Positions 28,246-38,979 of a stretch of DNA of 64,000 nucleotides are shown here, in pieces. Origin of the DNA: Halomonas ventosae (GTDB lineage: Bacteria > Pseudomonadota > Gammaproteobacteria > Pseudomonadales > Halomonadaceae); the NCBI RefSeq assembly GCF_004363555.1, contig NZ_SNZJ01000007.1:1-64000 (forward strand). The letters are read 5' to 3'. The stretch's first letter is position 1. Each line of letters starts with the position of its first letter. Made by a program: the position numbers and the translations under genes. The notes under the pieces are model-generated. The model saw nothing but the letters and a program-made list of their open reading frames with translations, ran no database searches and had not been told where the DNA came from.

Positions 28246-30465
28246 TCAGGCCAGGGTCTGCGGGTCGATATCCAGCGACCAGCGTACCCGTCGCGCCTCG
28301 GGACGGCCCTCGAGCCAGGCGACCAGCCAGGCGCCGGCCTCGTGCAGCTGGCTGCGGCGGTCGGCGGCCAGCATCAGCTGCAGGTGGTAGCGGTTCTGGC
28401 GCCGTTCCATGGGGGCCGGGACCGGCCCCAGGCAGTCGACGGCGAGTCCACGCTCGCCGATCCGCTGACGCAGCGCCTCGGCGGCCAGGCCGCCCAGGGC
28501 GACCACGGCCGTCTCGTCGGGGGCCTCGAGGCGCAGCAGGGCGAGGAAGCGGAAGGGCGGCAGCCGGGCGGCCCGCCGCTCCTCCAGCAGCTGGCCGGCG
28601 AGGGCGTCGTAGCCCCGCTCGGCCAGCAGGCGCAGGTGCGGGTCGTCGGTGTGCAGGGTCTGCACCAGCACCCGGCCGGGATGGGCGGCGCGGCCGGCGC
28701 GGCCCGCCACCTGCTCGAGCAACTGGGCGCTGTGTTCCAGGGCCCGGAAGTCGCTGGCATAGAGCCCGGCATCGGCATTGACCACCACCACCAGGGTGAC
28801 ATGGGGCAGGTGGTGCCCCTTGGCCAGCATCTGGGTCCCCACCAGCAGGCAAGGATCGCCGCGGCGCACCTCGGCCAGCATCTGCTCGAGGGCGTCGCGG
28901 CGCCGGGTGCTGTCGCGGTCGATGCGGTGTACCGGCACCTCGGGGAACAGCGACGCCAGGGTCTCCTCGGTGCGCTCGGTGCCGCTGCCCAGCGGGCGCA
29001 GGTCGACGCTGCCGCACTCGGGGCAGGCGTCGGGGAGGGCGCGGCGCCGGTCGCAGTGGTGGCAGGCCAGCAGCGGCGGCTGCCGGTGCAGGGTCATGCG
29101 CGCATCGCAGTGGTCGCACTCGGCCATCCAGCCGCAGGCGTGGCAGGCCAGGGTGGGGGCGAAGCCGCGTCGGTTGATGAAGACCAGCACCTGGTGGCCG
29201 GCGGCCAGGGTCTCGCGCACCGTCTCGATCACTGGTGGGATCAGCCCGCCCTGTCGGCGCCGGCCGCGCAGGTCGACGAGCTCGAGGCGGGCCGGGGCAT
29301 GGCGGCTCGCCCGGCGGGTCAGTCGCAGGTGGCGGTAGTCGCCGTGCTGCGCTCGCTGCAGCGACTCCAGCGATGGCGTGGCGCTGCCCAGCAGCAGCGG
29401 GATGCGGTGGTGGTGGGCGCGGGCCACGGCCAGGTCGCGGGCATGGTAGCGCAGGCCATCCTGTTGCTTGTAGGAGCCGTCGTGCTCCTCGTCGACGATT
29501 ATCACGCCGGGGCGGGCCAGGGGGGTGAAGATGGCCGAGCGGGTGCCCAGCACGATGGGCGCCCGGCCGCTGGCGGCGGCCTCCCAGGCATCGAGGCGCT
29601 CGTGGTCGGTGAGCCCCGAGTGCAGCGCCACCACCGGTGCCCGGAAGCGGCGACGGAAGCGGGCGAGGGTCTGGGGCGTCAGGCCGATCTCGGGGACCAG
29701 CACCAGGGCCTGGCGATGGCGGGCGATGACCGCCTCGATCAGCTGCAGGTAGACCTCGGTCTTGCCGCTGCCGGTGACGCCATGCAGCAGGCAGGGGTGG
29801 AAGCCGTCGAGCCGCTCGTGCACGGCGGCCAGCGCCACGGCCTGCTCGCGATTGAGGGGCAGGGCGGGTTCGGCGAGCCCCGCGTCGCCCTCGGCCGCCG
29901 GCGAGGCCGCCAGGGGTTCCTCGTGACGCGCCACCAGGCCCTTGTCGGCTAGGGCGCGCAGCTGGTCGCGGCTGAACGACTGGGCGAGGATCGCCTGGCT
30001 GACCAGCCCGTGGGGATGCTGGCGCAGCATGCTCAGCAGCTCCGCCTGGCGGGGGGCCCGGGCCAGGCCCGGCGGGGCCTCCTGGCGGCCGGCGGCGGTG
30101 ACGCTCCAGCGCTCGCGGGTACGGGCCTCGAGCGCCCGGCCCTGGCGCAGCAGCCCCGGCATCGCCTGGTGCAGGGTGTCGCCGAGGGCATGCTGGTAGT
30201 AGCGGGCGGCGAAGCGGCACAGCCACAGCCAGTCGGCCGGCAGCGGGGCGTCGTCCAGGCAGCCCGCCACCGGCCTGAGGCGCGACAGCGGCAGCTCGCT
30301 CTCGTCCCGGCACTCCGCCACCACGCCGACCACCTCCCGGCGGCCGAAGGGCACCGTCACCCGCAGGCCAGGCTGCCAGCCCCCCGGGGGTGACTCGCGG
30401 CAGGGGCGGTAGTCGAACAGCCGGCGCAGCGGCGAGGGTACGGCAACGCCCAGTACGCGTGGCAC
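28246..30465 (-). CDS. priA: Primosomal protein N' (replication restart helicase PriA)
   Basis: PriA reloads the replisome at stalled forks. The helicase core has Walker [17 protein letters not shown], the DEEH box [11 protein letters not shown], and a zinc-binding insert with cysteine pairs ([13 protein letters not shown], then CHHC, CPEC). The only ATG far upstream (30579) would read through the rpmE promoter area. I chose the GTG at 30465 because [19 protein letters not shown] then aligns with the E. coli N-terminus, giving 739 residues. A TTG at 30489 with a GGAGG 4 bp upstream is an alternative. Confidence 0.92.
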   Translation of the reverse strand: MPRVLGVAVPSPLRRLFDYRPCRESPPGGWQPGLRVTVPFGRREVVGVVAECRDESELPLSRLRPVAGCLDDAPLPADWLWLCRFAARYYQHALGDTLHQAMPGLLRQGRALEARTRERWSVTAAGRQEAPPGLARAPRQAELLSMLRQHPHGLVSQAILAQSFSRDQLRALADKGLVARHEEPLAASPAAEGDAGLAEPALPLNREQAVALAAVHERLDGFHPCLLHGVTGSGKTEVYLQLIEAVIARHRQALVLVPEIGLTPQTLARFRRRFRAPVVALHSGLTDHERLDAWEAAASGRAPIVLGTRSAIFTPLARPGVIIVDEEHDGSYKQQDGLRYHARDLAVARAHHHRIPLLLGSATPSLESLQRAQHGDYRHLRLTRRASRHAPARLELVDLRGRRRQGGLIPPVIETVRETLAAGHQVLVFINRRGFAPTLACHACGWMAECDHCDARMTLHRQPPLLACHHCDRRRALPDACPECGSVDLRPLGSGTERTEETLASLFPEVPVHRIDRDSTRRRDALEQMLAEVRRGDPCLLVGTQMLAKGHHLPHVTLVVVVNADAGLYASDFRALEHSAQLLEQVAGRAGRAAHPGRVLVQTLHTDDPHLRLLAERGYDALAGQLLEERRAARLPPFRFLALLRLEAPDETAVVALGGLAAEALRQRIGERGLAVDCLGPVPAPMERRQNRYHLQLMLAADRRSQLHEAGAWLVAWLEGRPEARRVRWSLDIDPQTLA

Positions 30466-30648
30466 GGGCGGGCAGGGGGAATCGGGCAATTGGCCTCCGG
30501 CGTCGGCTCTGCTAGAATGCTTCGCCGCTGCGGACACCCTGGCCCTGTACAAGGGAGCGTGGCGGCAACCGGTTCGCATCTACAGACAACCCGTATGCGG
30601 TGCCTGGCAGAAGATCAGGTGGCGGCATACAGCTTCATGAGGCTCAAG

Positions 30649-30861
30649 ATGAAACAAGGTATCCACCCGGATTACAAGACGGTCAACGCGACCTGTTCCT
30701 GCGGCGCCACCTTCGAGGTCGGCACCACCGCCGGTCACGACTTCTCCCTGGACGTCTGCTCACAGTGCCACCCCTTCTATACCGGCAAGCAGAAGCAGGC
30801 GACCACCGGTGGTCGCGTCGAACGCTTCAACAAGCGCTTCGGTGCCGCCATCAAGCGCTGA
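30649..30861 (+). CDS. rpmE: 50S ribosomal protein L31
   Basis: L31 is a small zinc-binding protein of the large ribosomal subunit. The ATG at 30649 ([20 protein letters not shown]) gives 70 residues, the standard size; the frame is open upstream but that part is not conserved. It is the C+ (zinc-binding) type: CSC near residues 16-18 and CSQC near 37-40. It diverges from priA and ends at a strong terminator. A TAGAAT -10-like element is at about 30515. Confidence 0.97.
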   Translation: MKQGIHPDYKTVNATCSCGATFEVGTTAGHDFSLDVCSQCHPFYTGKQKQATTGGRVERFNKRFGAAIKR

Positions 30862-30886
30862 GCCGCCCGGCACGACGCACCATCGA

Positions 30887-30916
30887 GAAACCCGCCCATC
30901 GTGGCGGGTTTCTTTA
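30887..30916 (+). terminator. Rho-independent terminator of rpmE
   Basis: GAAACCCGCC (30887-30896) and GGCGGGTTTC (30903-30912) form a perfect 10-bp stem with loop CATCGT, followed by TTTAT. Confidence 0.92.
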
Positions 30917-30973
30917 TGCCCGCTCGTCGGAGTGCCACCCGTCCCGTTGCCGGCCGCGAGGATAAGCAAAGCG

Positions 30974-30998
30974 TTATGGCTGGCGGGGTCAGCCATAA
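30974..30998. promoter_or_regulatory. Perfect 9-bp inverted repeat in the maeB upstream region
   Basis: TTATGGCTG (30974-30982) and CAGCCATAA (30990-30998) flank a 7-bp spacer, about 126 bp before maeB. There is no T-tract, and it comes after a strong terminator, so it may be a protein-binding operator rather than a second terminator. The 208-bp gap holds no gene. Confidence 0.5.
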
Positions 30999-31124
30999 GT
31001 GTCGGCAAATGGCCGGCAACGTCTTCAAACGAGCGTACAACAGGGCGGATGTCTGGCGAGTTGAGCGCGACAGGCTTTTTGTATACGCTAGCCGACCTCC
31101 CACTGTTTACCGGATCCTCTCAGC

Positions 31125-32396
<1,272 letters not shown>

Positions 32397-32424
32397 GCCC
32401 CGAAGACCTCCTCTGCCCCGCGAC

Positions 32425-32448
32425 GACGCCGGCTCTCGAGCCGGCGTC
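32425..32448. terminator. Hairpin between convergent maeB and the DUF481 gene
   Basis: GACGCCGGCT (32425-32434) and AGCCGGCGTC (32439-32448) form a perfect 10-bp stem with tetraloop CTCG, extendable with one bulge. It probably serves both converging genes. Confidence 0.75.
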
Positions 32449-32476
32449 ATCGTCTGTGGCGAGGAGGGCTCGGGGC

Positions 32477-33241
32477 CTACCAGTCGTAGAGGAGGGAGGC
32501 GCTGGTGGTATGGTCGGTGCGGGCCTCGGCGCCCTGCGGAGGGCGGGAGTTGTCCCGGATCTCGTGGGAGAGCCGCAGGGCCAGGTGAGCGTTGAGCCGC
32601 GCGGTGAGCGAGGTCAGCGAGCGCGAGGTGGTGTTGTCGTCGGTCGCCTCCACCGAGAGTTCCTGTGCCAGGCTGGAGGTCTCCGAGAAGGCCCATTCGT
32701 AGGCCAGCGCCCCGTAGGCCACGCCCAGGGTGGCGTTCTCCTCCCCCTCGATGCGGTCATAGCGGTAGCCAGGTCCCGCCTCCAGCGAGAGCTTGTGCCT
32801 TTCGCCGTCGAGCAGGTCGCGGCCGTAGCCGCCGATGGTGGTGAACTGCTGGTCGTAGCCGCCGAAGCGGTCCTTCTCCCAGCGGGCAAAGCCGAACACG
32901 TAGTGGGGGCCGTCGAGCTCGTAGCGCTCTCGGCCGGCCACCAGGTACTGCTCGGCGCTGGTGTCGCCGTTGCGCGAGACGTTGCGTACCTCGCCGCGCA
33001 GGGTATGGGTCCAGTCGCCGACCACCCAGGTGAGCCGGCCCTTGCCGATCAGGGTCTGGCTGTCGGTGTTGCCCGAGAGGTGGGTGTAGCCCAGCTCGGC
33101 GCTGCCGCCGAAGCCCTGGTCATCCTCCTCGGGCGGCGGCGGGGCATAGAAGGGGCCGGCCTGGGTGCCGCCGGCGATCGTCAGCAGGCCGCAGAGGGCC
33201 GCCCATCGAGTCATCGAAGGGAGTGTCGCGGGATGCGGCAT
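32477..33241 (-). CDS. DUF481 (YdiY-like) outer-membrane beta-barrel protein
   Basis: This 254-residue protein has a signal peptide (MTRWAALCGLLTIAGGTQAG region) and a body of alternating strands ending in an aromatic residue (SASLLYDW), as outer-membrane barrels do. GSAELGYTHLSGNTDSQTL near residue 45 is the DUF481 hallmark (salt-stress-induced outer membrane protein/YdiY family). The ATG at 33241 has GGGGAGAA upstream. The family function is unsettled; some members are acid- or salt-induced. It stands alone between maeB and mrcA. Confidence 0.85.
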   Translation of the reverse strand: MPHPATLPSMTRWAALCGLLTIAGGTQAGPFYAPPPPEEDDQGFGGSAELGYTHLSGNTDSQTLIGKGRLTWVVGDWTHTLRGEVRNVSRNGDTSAEQYLVAGRERYELDGPHYVFGFARWEKDRFGGYDQQFTTIGGYGRDLLDGERHKLSLEAGPGYRYDRIEGEENATLGVAYGALAYEWAFSETSSLAQELSVEATDDNTTSRSLTSLTARLNAHLALRLSHEIRDNSRPPQGAEARTDHTTSASLLYDW

Positions 33242-33301
33242 GGTGGTTCTCCCCGGGTTGCCGGATGTCGATAGCTGCCCGAAGCGGCGTGCGAGGTTGC
33301 G

Positions 33302-33334
33302 CTGCCCGGGCGGCGTCCCTGCCGCCCGGTGCAG
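33302..33334 (-). terminator. Hairpin downstream of mrcA
   Basis: CCGGGCGGC (33306-33314) and GCCGCCCGG (33321-33329) pair perfectly, with flanking CTGC/GCAG extending the stem past one bulge. It lies just after the mrcA stop on the minus strand. No T-tract follows. Confidence 0.55.
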
Positions 33335-33349
33335 GAGTCGGGTGTCGGC

Positions 33350-35878
33350 CTAGAAGATGGCCTCGTAGGCGCCGGTGCCCTGGGAGCCGCTCTCGCGCTC
33401 GACCTCACGCTCGACGCGACGCGGCTGGAAGTCCGGCAGGTGGTCGGCCATGAACAGCTCCTCGATGCCGCCGCCCTGTCCCTCACGCAGCAGGCGGCCG
33501 GTGTCGGGGTCGACCCGCTCGGTGACCACCTGCTCCGGCCGCTCGGGCCAGCGCTCGGGCTGGCCCTCCAGGGCCTGGCCCATGAAGTCCATCCAGATCG
33601 GCAGGGCGGCCTGGGCGCCGTACTCGGCGGTGGAGGAGTTGTCGTCCTTGCCCACCCAGGCGGTGGTCACCAGGTCGCTGTTGAAGCCGGCGAACCAGGC
33701 ATCGCGCTGGTCGTTGGTGGTGCCGGTCTTGCCGACGATGTCGCTGCGGCCGAGCTCCAGGGCCTTGCGCGCGGTGCCGCGCTCGACCACGTCGCGCAGC
33801 ATGTCGCGCAGGATGTAGACGGCGGCGGGGTCGGCGACCCGGGGAGCGACCTCGAAGGTCTCGCCGTCGCGCTCGACGGTCTGCTGGCCATCGCGGCAGT
33901 CGCGACAGGCGACGCGCGGGCTGGCCTCCTCGACGACGGTAGTGTCATCGCCGCGGGTCACCCGCTCGATGAACCAGGGCGACACCTGGAAGCCGCCGTT
34001 GGCCAGCACCGCATAGGCGTTGGTCATCTCCAGCGGGGTGAGGCTCGCGCTGCCGAGGGCCAGGGAGAGGCCGCGCGGCAGCTGGTCGGCGGCGAAGCCG
34101 AAGCCCTGCAGGAACTCGATGGTGCGATCCAGCCCCAGGGACTGCAGCACGCGGATGGTGACCAGGTTGCGCGAGCGGGCCAGGGCATCGCGCAGCCGGA
34201 TCGGGCCGAGGAAGTCGCCGCTGGAGTTCGCCGGGCGCCACAGCTCGTCGCTACCGTCCTGCATCACCACCGGGGCATCGTTGACCACGCTGGCGGGGTT
34301 CATCTCGCCGCTGTCCAGCGCCGCCAGGTAGACGAAGGGCTTGAAGATCGAGCCGGACTGGCGACGGGCCTGGGTGGCGCGGTTGAACTTGCTGGCATCG
34401 AAGTCGAAGCCACCCTGCAGGGCCAGGATGGCCCCGGTGTCGGGGGCCATCGCCACCAGCGAGCCCTCGGCGTCGGGGCGCTGGGAGAGGCGCCAGCTGC
34501 CGTCCTCCCGCTGCAGGATGCGCACCAGGTCGCCGCTGCTGGCGATCTCGCTCGCCGAGCCCGGGGCGGCGCCCCGGCTCCTGGCGCTGCGATAGGGGCG
34601 CGCCCACTCCAGGCCGGCCCAGTCGAGGGAGTGCAGCTCGCCGCCGCGGGCCAGCACCCGCATCTCGCGGCCCTCGCTTTCCACCACGATGGCCGGCTTC
34701 AGGGGGCCGTAGGCCGGGGTGCGCTCGAGCACCTGCAGCCAGTTGCTGACGTCGCCCTCGATGCCCTCGACCTCGGTCTGGCTGCGCTCGGCGGCGCGCC
34801 GGGCGGTCTGCATGATCTCGGGCGACTCGGCGAGCTCCTCCTCCAGGCCCTCGCGTCCGGTCTGCTCCTGGGCCTCGGCCAGGCTGCGCGGGATGTCGGT
34901 CTGTTCGGGCCCGCGCCAGCCGTGCCGGGTGTCATAGGTGATCAGGCCGCCGGCCAGGGCCTGGCCCGCCAGCGGCTGGAGCTCGCTGTCCAGGGTGGTA
35001 TGGATGCGATATCCCCCGGTGTAGGCCTGGTCGCCGTAGCGCTCCACCGCGAACTGCCGGGCCATCTCGGCGACGTAATCGGCCTCCACTTCCAGCTGGG
35101 CGAGGTGGCGGCTTGCGGTGACCGGGGCCTGCACGGCTTCCTCGTAGGCCGCCTGGTCGATGATCTCCAGCTCCCGCATGCGGAACAGGATCCAGTTGCG
35201 GCGGATCAGCGCCCGTTCGGCGTTGGCCAGCGGATTGAAGGCGGAAGGCGCCTTGGGCAGGCCGGCGATCATGGCCGTCTCGGCCAGGGTCAGCTCGGCC
35301 AGCGGCCGGTCATAGTAGACCTCCGCGGCGGCGGCGATGCCGTAGGCGCGGTTGCCCAGGTAGATCTTGTTGACGTAGAGCTCGAGGATCTCCTCCTTGG
35401 AGAGGATCTGCTCCATCTGCAGCGCCAGCAGGATCTCGCGGATCTTGCGGGTGAAGGTCCGATCCAGGGTGAGCAGGTAGTTGCGCGCCACCTGCATGGT
35501 GATGGTCGAACCCCCGGACTGGATGTCGCCGCCGCTGGCCACCAGTTCCACGGCGGCACGCGCCAGGCCCTTGGGATCGACGCCGCGGTGGTCGAAGTAG
35601 GTGGCATCCTCGGCGGCCAGCAGGGCCCCGATGAGCGCCTGGGGGATCTCCTCATACTCCACCGGCGTGCGGCGCTCCTCGCCGAACTCGCCGATCAGCT
35701 TGCCGTCGCGGGTGAAGATGCGCAGCGGGGTCTGCAGCTCGAAGTCCTGCAACTGGCGCACATCGGGCAGGCCGGGGGCGAAGTAGAGCGCGGCACCCAC
35801 CACGCCCAGTACTCCGGCGGCGGAGAGCGAGACCAGCAGCCAGAGGACGGAGACAACCAGGGTTCTGAGTAACTTCAT
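33350..35878 (-). CDS. mrcA: Penicillin-binding protein 1A (bifunctional transglycosylase/transpeptidase)
   Basis: PBP1A polymerises and crosslinks peptidoglycan in the periplasm. The ATG at 35878 gives 842 residues: a short cytoplasmic tail and membrane span (MKLLRTLVVSVLWLLVSLSAAGVLGVVGAAL), the glycosyltransferase-51 domain (EDATYFDHRGVDPKGLARA with its catalytic Glu, QVARNYLL, NKIYLGNRAYGI), an OB-like insert, and the transpeptidase domain with SIFK near residue 510, SRN and KTG near residue 714. It is divergent from pilM, an arrangement conserved with Pseudomonas (ponA-pilM). Confidence 0.96.
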   Translation of the reverse strand: MKLLRTLVVSVLWLLVSLSAAGVLGVVGAALYFAPGLPDVRQLQDFELQTPLRIFTRDGKLIGEFGEERRTPVEYEEIPQALIGALLAAEDATYFDHRGVDPKGLARAAVELVASGGDIQSGGSTITMQVARNYLLTLDRTFTRKIREILLALQMEQILSKEEILELYVNKIYLGNRAYGIAAAAEVYYDRPLAELTLAETAMIAGLPKAPSAFNPLANAERALIRRNWILFRMRELEIIDQAAYEEAVQAPVTASRHLAQLEVEADYVAEMARQFAVERYGDQAYTGGYRIHTTLDSELQPLAGQALAGGLITYDTRHGWRGPEQTDIPRSLAEAQEQTGREGLEEELAESPEIMQTARRAAERSQTEVEGIEGDVSNWLQVLERTPAYGPLKPAIVVESEGREMRVLARGGELHSLDWAGLEWARPYRSARSRGAAPGSASEIASSGDLVRILQREDGSWRLSQRPDAEGSLVAMAPDTGAILALQGGFDFDASKFNRATQARRQSGSIFKPFVYLAALDSGEMNPASVVNDAPVVMQDGSDELWRPANSSGDFLGPIRLRDALARSRNLVTIRVLQSLGLDRTIEFLQGFGFAADQLPRGLSLALGSASLTPLEMTNAYAVLANGGFQVSPWFIERVTRGDDTTVVEEASPRVACRDCRDGQQTVERDGETFEVAPRVADPAAVYILRDMLRDVVERGTARKALELGRSDIVGKTGTTNDQRDAWFAGFNSDLVTTAWVGKDDNSSTAEYGAQAALPIWMDFMGQALEGQPERWPERPEQVVTERVDPDTGRLLREGQGGGIEELFMADHLPDFQPRRVEREVERESGSQGTGAYEAIF

Positions 35879-36143
35879 GAAAACGCGGTATCCATGCTGG
35901 GAACGGGGGCGGAGTGGTGGCGATGAGCGTGGCCTCCCCTTGCGGCGGCCATTATAGGAAGCCGAGGGGGTGGTCACCAGCGTTGACGCCTGGCGACACC
36001 GTCATTCGTGTGAGATCCGGAAATATCATGTAACCTTCGATTACGGATCGGGTATGATGAGTTTCATCTGTTCCGCCCCGGTTCGGAGTGGATAATCATA
36101 ATGAGCGGCACGCCGCATGGATCAGGCAGGGGCATGACTCAAG
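35879..36143. promoter_or_regulatory. Divergent mrcA-pilM promoter region
   Basis: About 265 bp, with an AT-richer block at 36010-36070. TATGAT at 36053-36058 is a good plus-strand -10 for pilM, about 86 bp before its start; no clear -35 is seen. The mrcA side shows no obvious promoter. No gene is present. Confidence 0.45.
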
Positions 36144-37205
36144 ATGCGACTGAGAGCATCCGGCAAGGGACTGGTCGGTGTCGACATCACCTCGGCAACC
36201 GTCAAGGTCATCGAACTCAAGCGCGCTGGTAGCCACTACCAGGTCGAAAGCTACGCCGTCCGGCCCCTGCGCGAGGGCGCCGTGATCGAGCGACGGATCC
36301 GCGACATGTCGGCCGTGGTGGACGCCCTGAAGCGTGCCGTGGACCATGCCCGGCCGGGCTCGCGCAACGCCGCGGTGGCCGTGCCGGCCAGCGCCGCCAT
36401 CACCAAGACCCTCACCCTGCCCGCCTCGCTCGATGACGACGAGATCGAGGCGCGCATCCAGCTCGAGTCAGACAAGCACATCCCGTTTCCGTTCAGCGAG
36501 GTCGCCTTCGACTTCCAGCGGCTGGGGCTCAACTCGCGCTACGGCGACCAGCAGGACGTGCTGCTGGTCGCCTGCCGCCAGCAGGACGTCAACCAGCTGA
36601 CCGAGGCCGTGCTGCAGGCCGGGCTGACCCCGGCGGCCGTGGACGTCGAGACCTTCGCCATGGAGCGCGCCTTCCAGGAGCTTCGCCACCAGCTGCCCGC
36701 GGACGAGGGCGAGCAGGAGTGCGTGGCCCTGGTGGATATCGGCGCCACCATGAACGCCTTCCATGTGCTGCGCGAGGGGCGCGTCACTTACAGCCGCGAC
36801 ACCGTGTTCGGTGGCCGCCAGCTGACCGACGAGATCCGCAACCGCTACGGGCTGAGCCTCGAGGAGGCGGGCCTGGCCAAGAAGCGCGGCGGCCTGCCCG
36901 ATGACTACCAGCGCAGCGTGCTCGACCCCTTCCTCGACACCCTGGTCCAGCAGGTGGGCCGCTCGCTGCAGCTCTACTATACCGCCGGGCGCAAGCAGGA
37001 GGTGCGGCGGATGATCCTGACCGGCGGCACCAGCGTGCTCCCGGGGCTGGCCGAGCGCCTGGCCGAGGAGAGCGGCATGGAGGTGGTGATCGCCAACCCC
37101 TTCCGGCGCATGAAGGTGAACCCCCGCATCGACGTCCCGACCCTGGCCGGTGATGCGCCGGCCATGCTCACGGCCTGCGGCCTGGCGATGAGGGTAGGCA
37201 AATGA
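36144..37205 (+). CDS. pilM: Type IV pilus inner-membrane assembly protein PilM
   Basis: PilM is a cytoplasmic actin-like ATP-binding protein that recruits PilN and couples the alignment complex to the motor. The 353-residue protein begins LVGVDITSATVKVIELKRAG (phosphate-1 motif), has ALVDIGATMNAFHVLREG in the middle and MILTGGTSVLPGLAERLAEE near the end. It is the first gene of pilMNOPQ, and its stop overlaps the pilN start (ATGA). Confidence 0.96.
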   Translation: MRLRASGKGLVGVDITSATVKVIELKRAGSHYQVESYAVRPLREGAVIERRIRDMSAVVDALKRAVDHARPGSRNAAVAVPASAAITKTLTLPASLDDDEIEARIQLESDKHIPFPFSEVAFDFQRLGLNSRYGDQQDVLLVACRQQDVNQLTEAVLQAGLTPAAVDVETFAMERAFQELRHQLPADEGEQECVALVDIGATMNAFHVLREGRVTYSRDTVFGGRQLTDEIRNRYGLSLEEAGLAKKRGGLPDDYQRSVLDPFLDTLVQQVGRSLQLYYTAGRKQEVRRMILTGGTSVLPGLAERLAEESGMEVVIANPFRRMKVNPRIDVPTLAGDAPAMLTACGLAMRVGK

Positions 37206-37762
37206 CCATCGAGATCAACCTGCTCCCCTGGCGGGAGGAAGTGCGTGCCCGGCGCAGCAAACGCTTCTACCTGGCGCTGGCGCTGATGGCAGTGATCGGC
37301 CTCGGCGGCGGCTACGGCATGACCTGGTACTACGAGCAGCGGCTGGCCGACCAGCAGCAGCGCCATCAGCTGATCAGTGCCCGCACCGCCGAGCTGGATC
37401 GCGATATCCGCGCGGTGAGCCAGTACGAGGAGCAGGTCGCCTCGCTGAAGCGCCAGATCGAGGTCTTCGAGCAGCTGCAGATGGGGCGTCCACAGACGGT
37501 CCATGTCCTCAATGCCCTGGCGGCGAGCCTGGAGGAGGGCGTCTACTACTCGGGGCTCAACCGCCAGGGCAGCCAGCTGCGGCTCGCCGGCCTGGCCGAG
37601 GACAATCGGCGGGTCTCAGACCAGCTGCGCCAGCTGGAGGCCTCTCCGGTCTTCGACGTGCCGGTGCTCTCGGAGGTGGAGTCCACCGACGGCGAGATGC
37701 GCCGCTTCAACCTCAGCGTGAACCAGCAGATGCCCGACGCGGAAGGCACGGAGGCGCCATGA
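37202..37762 (+). CDS. pilN: Type IV pilus alignment protein PilN
   Basis: PilN binds PilM through a conserved cytoplasmic tail, seen here as INLLPWREEVRARRSKRF at residues 4-21. One membrane span follows (YLALALMAVIGLGGGYGMTWYY), then a coiled coil and a small periplasmic domain that pairs with PilO. The length of 186 residues is usual. It overlaps pilM and pilO by 4 bp each. Confidence 0.95.
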   Translation: MTIEINLLPWREEVRARRSKRFYLALALMAVIGLGGGYGMTWYYEQRLADQQQRHQLISARTAELDRDIRAVSQYEEQVASLKRQIEVFEQLQMGRPQTVHVLNALAASLEEGVYYSGLNRQGSQLRLAGLAEDNRRVSDQLRQLEASPVFDVPVLSEVESTDGEMRRFNLSVNQQMPDAEGTEAP

Positions 37763-38391
37763 ATCTGTCCACGGAAGTTCGTCGACTGCGCGACATGGAC
37801 TGGGGGGAGCTGGACATCAAGGAGTCCGGCGGCTGGCCCTTCCTGCTGCAGCTGATCTGCTGCGTGCTGGTGCTGGGCCTGACCCTCGCCGGCATGTACT
37901 GGTACCTCGCCGCGCCCAAGGTCGAGGAGCTCGAGCAGGCCCAGCGCGAGGAGCAGCGCCTGCTGCGCGACTACCGCAGCAAGTCGGCCCAGGCGGCCAA
38001 CCTGCCGGCACTGCGGGAGCAGGTCGAGGAGCTCGACCAGCGCCTGTCGGCACTGGTGGCCATGCTCCCGGGCGGCCCCGAGATCCCGTCGCTGATCGAC
38101 GACATCAGCGAGACGGCGCTGGACAACCAGCTCTCCATCGACTTCATTCGCCTGCGCAGCCCGGCGCTGCAGGAATTCTACACCGAGCGTCCCTTCGATA
38201 TCCGGGTGAGGGGCGACTACCACCGCATCGGCTCCTTCATCGCCGGCGTCGCCGACCTGCCACGCATCGTCACCCAGCACGACTTCAGCCTGGAGCCGGT
38301 CGACGGCGGCAACCGCTTGCAGCTCTCGATGCTGGCCAAGACCTACAGCTATCGCCCGCCCCAGGTCACCGCCGAGGAGGGAACGCCATGA
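37759..38391 (+). CDS. pilO: Type IV pilus alignment protein PilO
   Basis: PilO dimerises with PilN in the periplasm. The 210-residue protein has a short cytoplasmic N-terminus containing DWGELDIKESGGWPFLLQ, one span (LLQLICCVLVLGLTLAGMYWYL), a coiled coil and a ferredoxin-like periplasmic domain with RPFDIRVRGDYHRIGSFIAGVADLPRIV, typical of PilO. It overlaps its neighbours by 4 bp on both sides. Confidence 0.95.
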   Translation: MNLSTEVRRLRDMDWGELDIKESGGWPFLLQLICCVLVLGLTLAGMYWYLAAPKVEELEQAQREEQRLLRDYRSKSAQAANLPALREQVEELDQRLSALVAMLPGGPEIPSLIDDISETALDNQLSIDFIRLRSPALQEFYTERPFDIRVRGDYHRIGSFIAGVADLPRIVTQHDFSLEPVDGGNRLQLSMLAKTYSYRPPQVTAEEGTP

Positions 38392-38918
38392 CGCACTGGC
38401 TGACCAGAGGCGCCCTGATGGCACTGCTGCTGACCCTGGGCGCCTGCCGCGACGCGGACTTGCCCGGCCTCGAGCGGGAACTGGAGGCGATGCGGGTCGA
38501 CCCCGGCCAGGTGGACCTGGAGCCGGTACCGCCCATGCCGACCTACACCTCGGTGGACTATGACTTCGCCGACGAGCGCAGTCCCTTCCAGGCCCGCCTG
38601 CCGGAACCCGAGGAGCTGCCCGGCGGCGGGGCCGACAGTGACCTGTCACCGGATGAGTCGCGCCCCAAGGAGCCGCTGGAGGCCTATGACCTGAGCCAGC
38701 TCGAGCTGGTGGGCACCCTCACGGTGGGCGGTCAGCCCTCGGCCCTGGTCCAAGCGCCGGACGGTCAGGTGCACCGCCTGCGCACCGGCAACCATCTGGG
38801 GTCCGACTTCGGGCGCATCGTCAGTATCACCGGGGCCTCGGTCCAGCTGGTGGAGATCGTGCCCACCGGACGGGGCGGCTGGACCGAGCGCAGCACCCGG
38901 CTGACACTCGACGACTAG
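38388..38918 (+). CDS. pilP: Type IV pilus lipoprotein PilP
   Basis: PilP is a periplasmic lipoprotein linking the PilNO dimer to the secretin PilQ. A lipobox LGAC ends at Cys20. The middle is disordered and acidic, and the C-terminal beta domain has PLEAYDLSQLELVGTLTVGGQPSALVQAPDGQVHRLRTGNHLG, the PilP fold. The length of 176 residues is typical. pilQ starts 61 bp later. Confidence 0.95.
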   Translation: MTHWLTRGALMALLLTLGACRDADLPGLERELEAMRVDPGQVDLEPVPPMPTYTSVDYDFADERSPFQARLPEPEELPGGGADSDLSPDESRPKEPLEAYDLSQLELVGTLTVGGQPSALVQAPDGQVHRLRTGNHLGSDFGRIVSITGASVQLVEIVPTGRGGWTERSTRLTLDD

Positions 38919-38979
38919 ACAACATGACGCCATGCCGCCGGGCTGTAGGCGGCAGAGGCCAGCAGGGGGAAAGGGAACA

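Noticed and set aside
25832-28390. An 852-codon frame antisense to the SPOR gene and argS
   Set aside because: It is a shadow frame of GC-rich coding sequence, with no ribosome site or domain, and it spans two real genes and their gap.
33329-35872. An 847-codon frame antisense to mrcA
   Set aside because: It mirrors the mrcA reading frame almost exactly and has repetitive Gly/Ala/Gln composition, so it is an antisense artefact.
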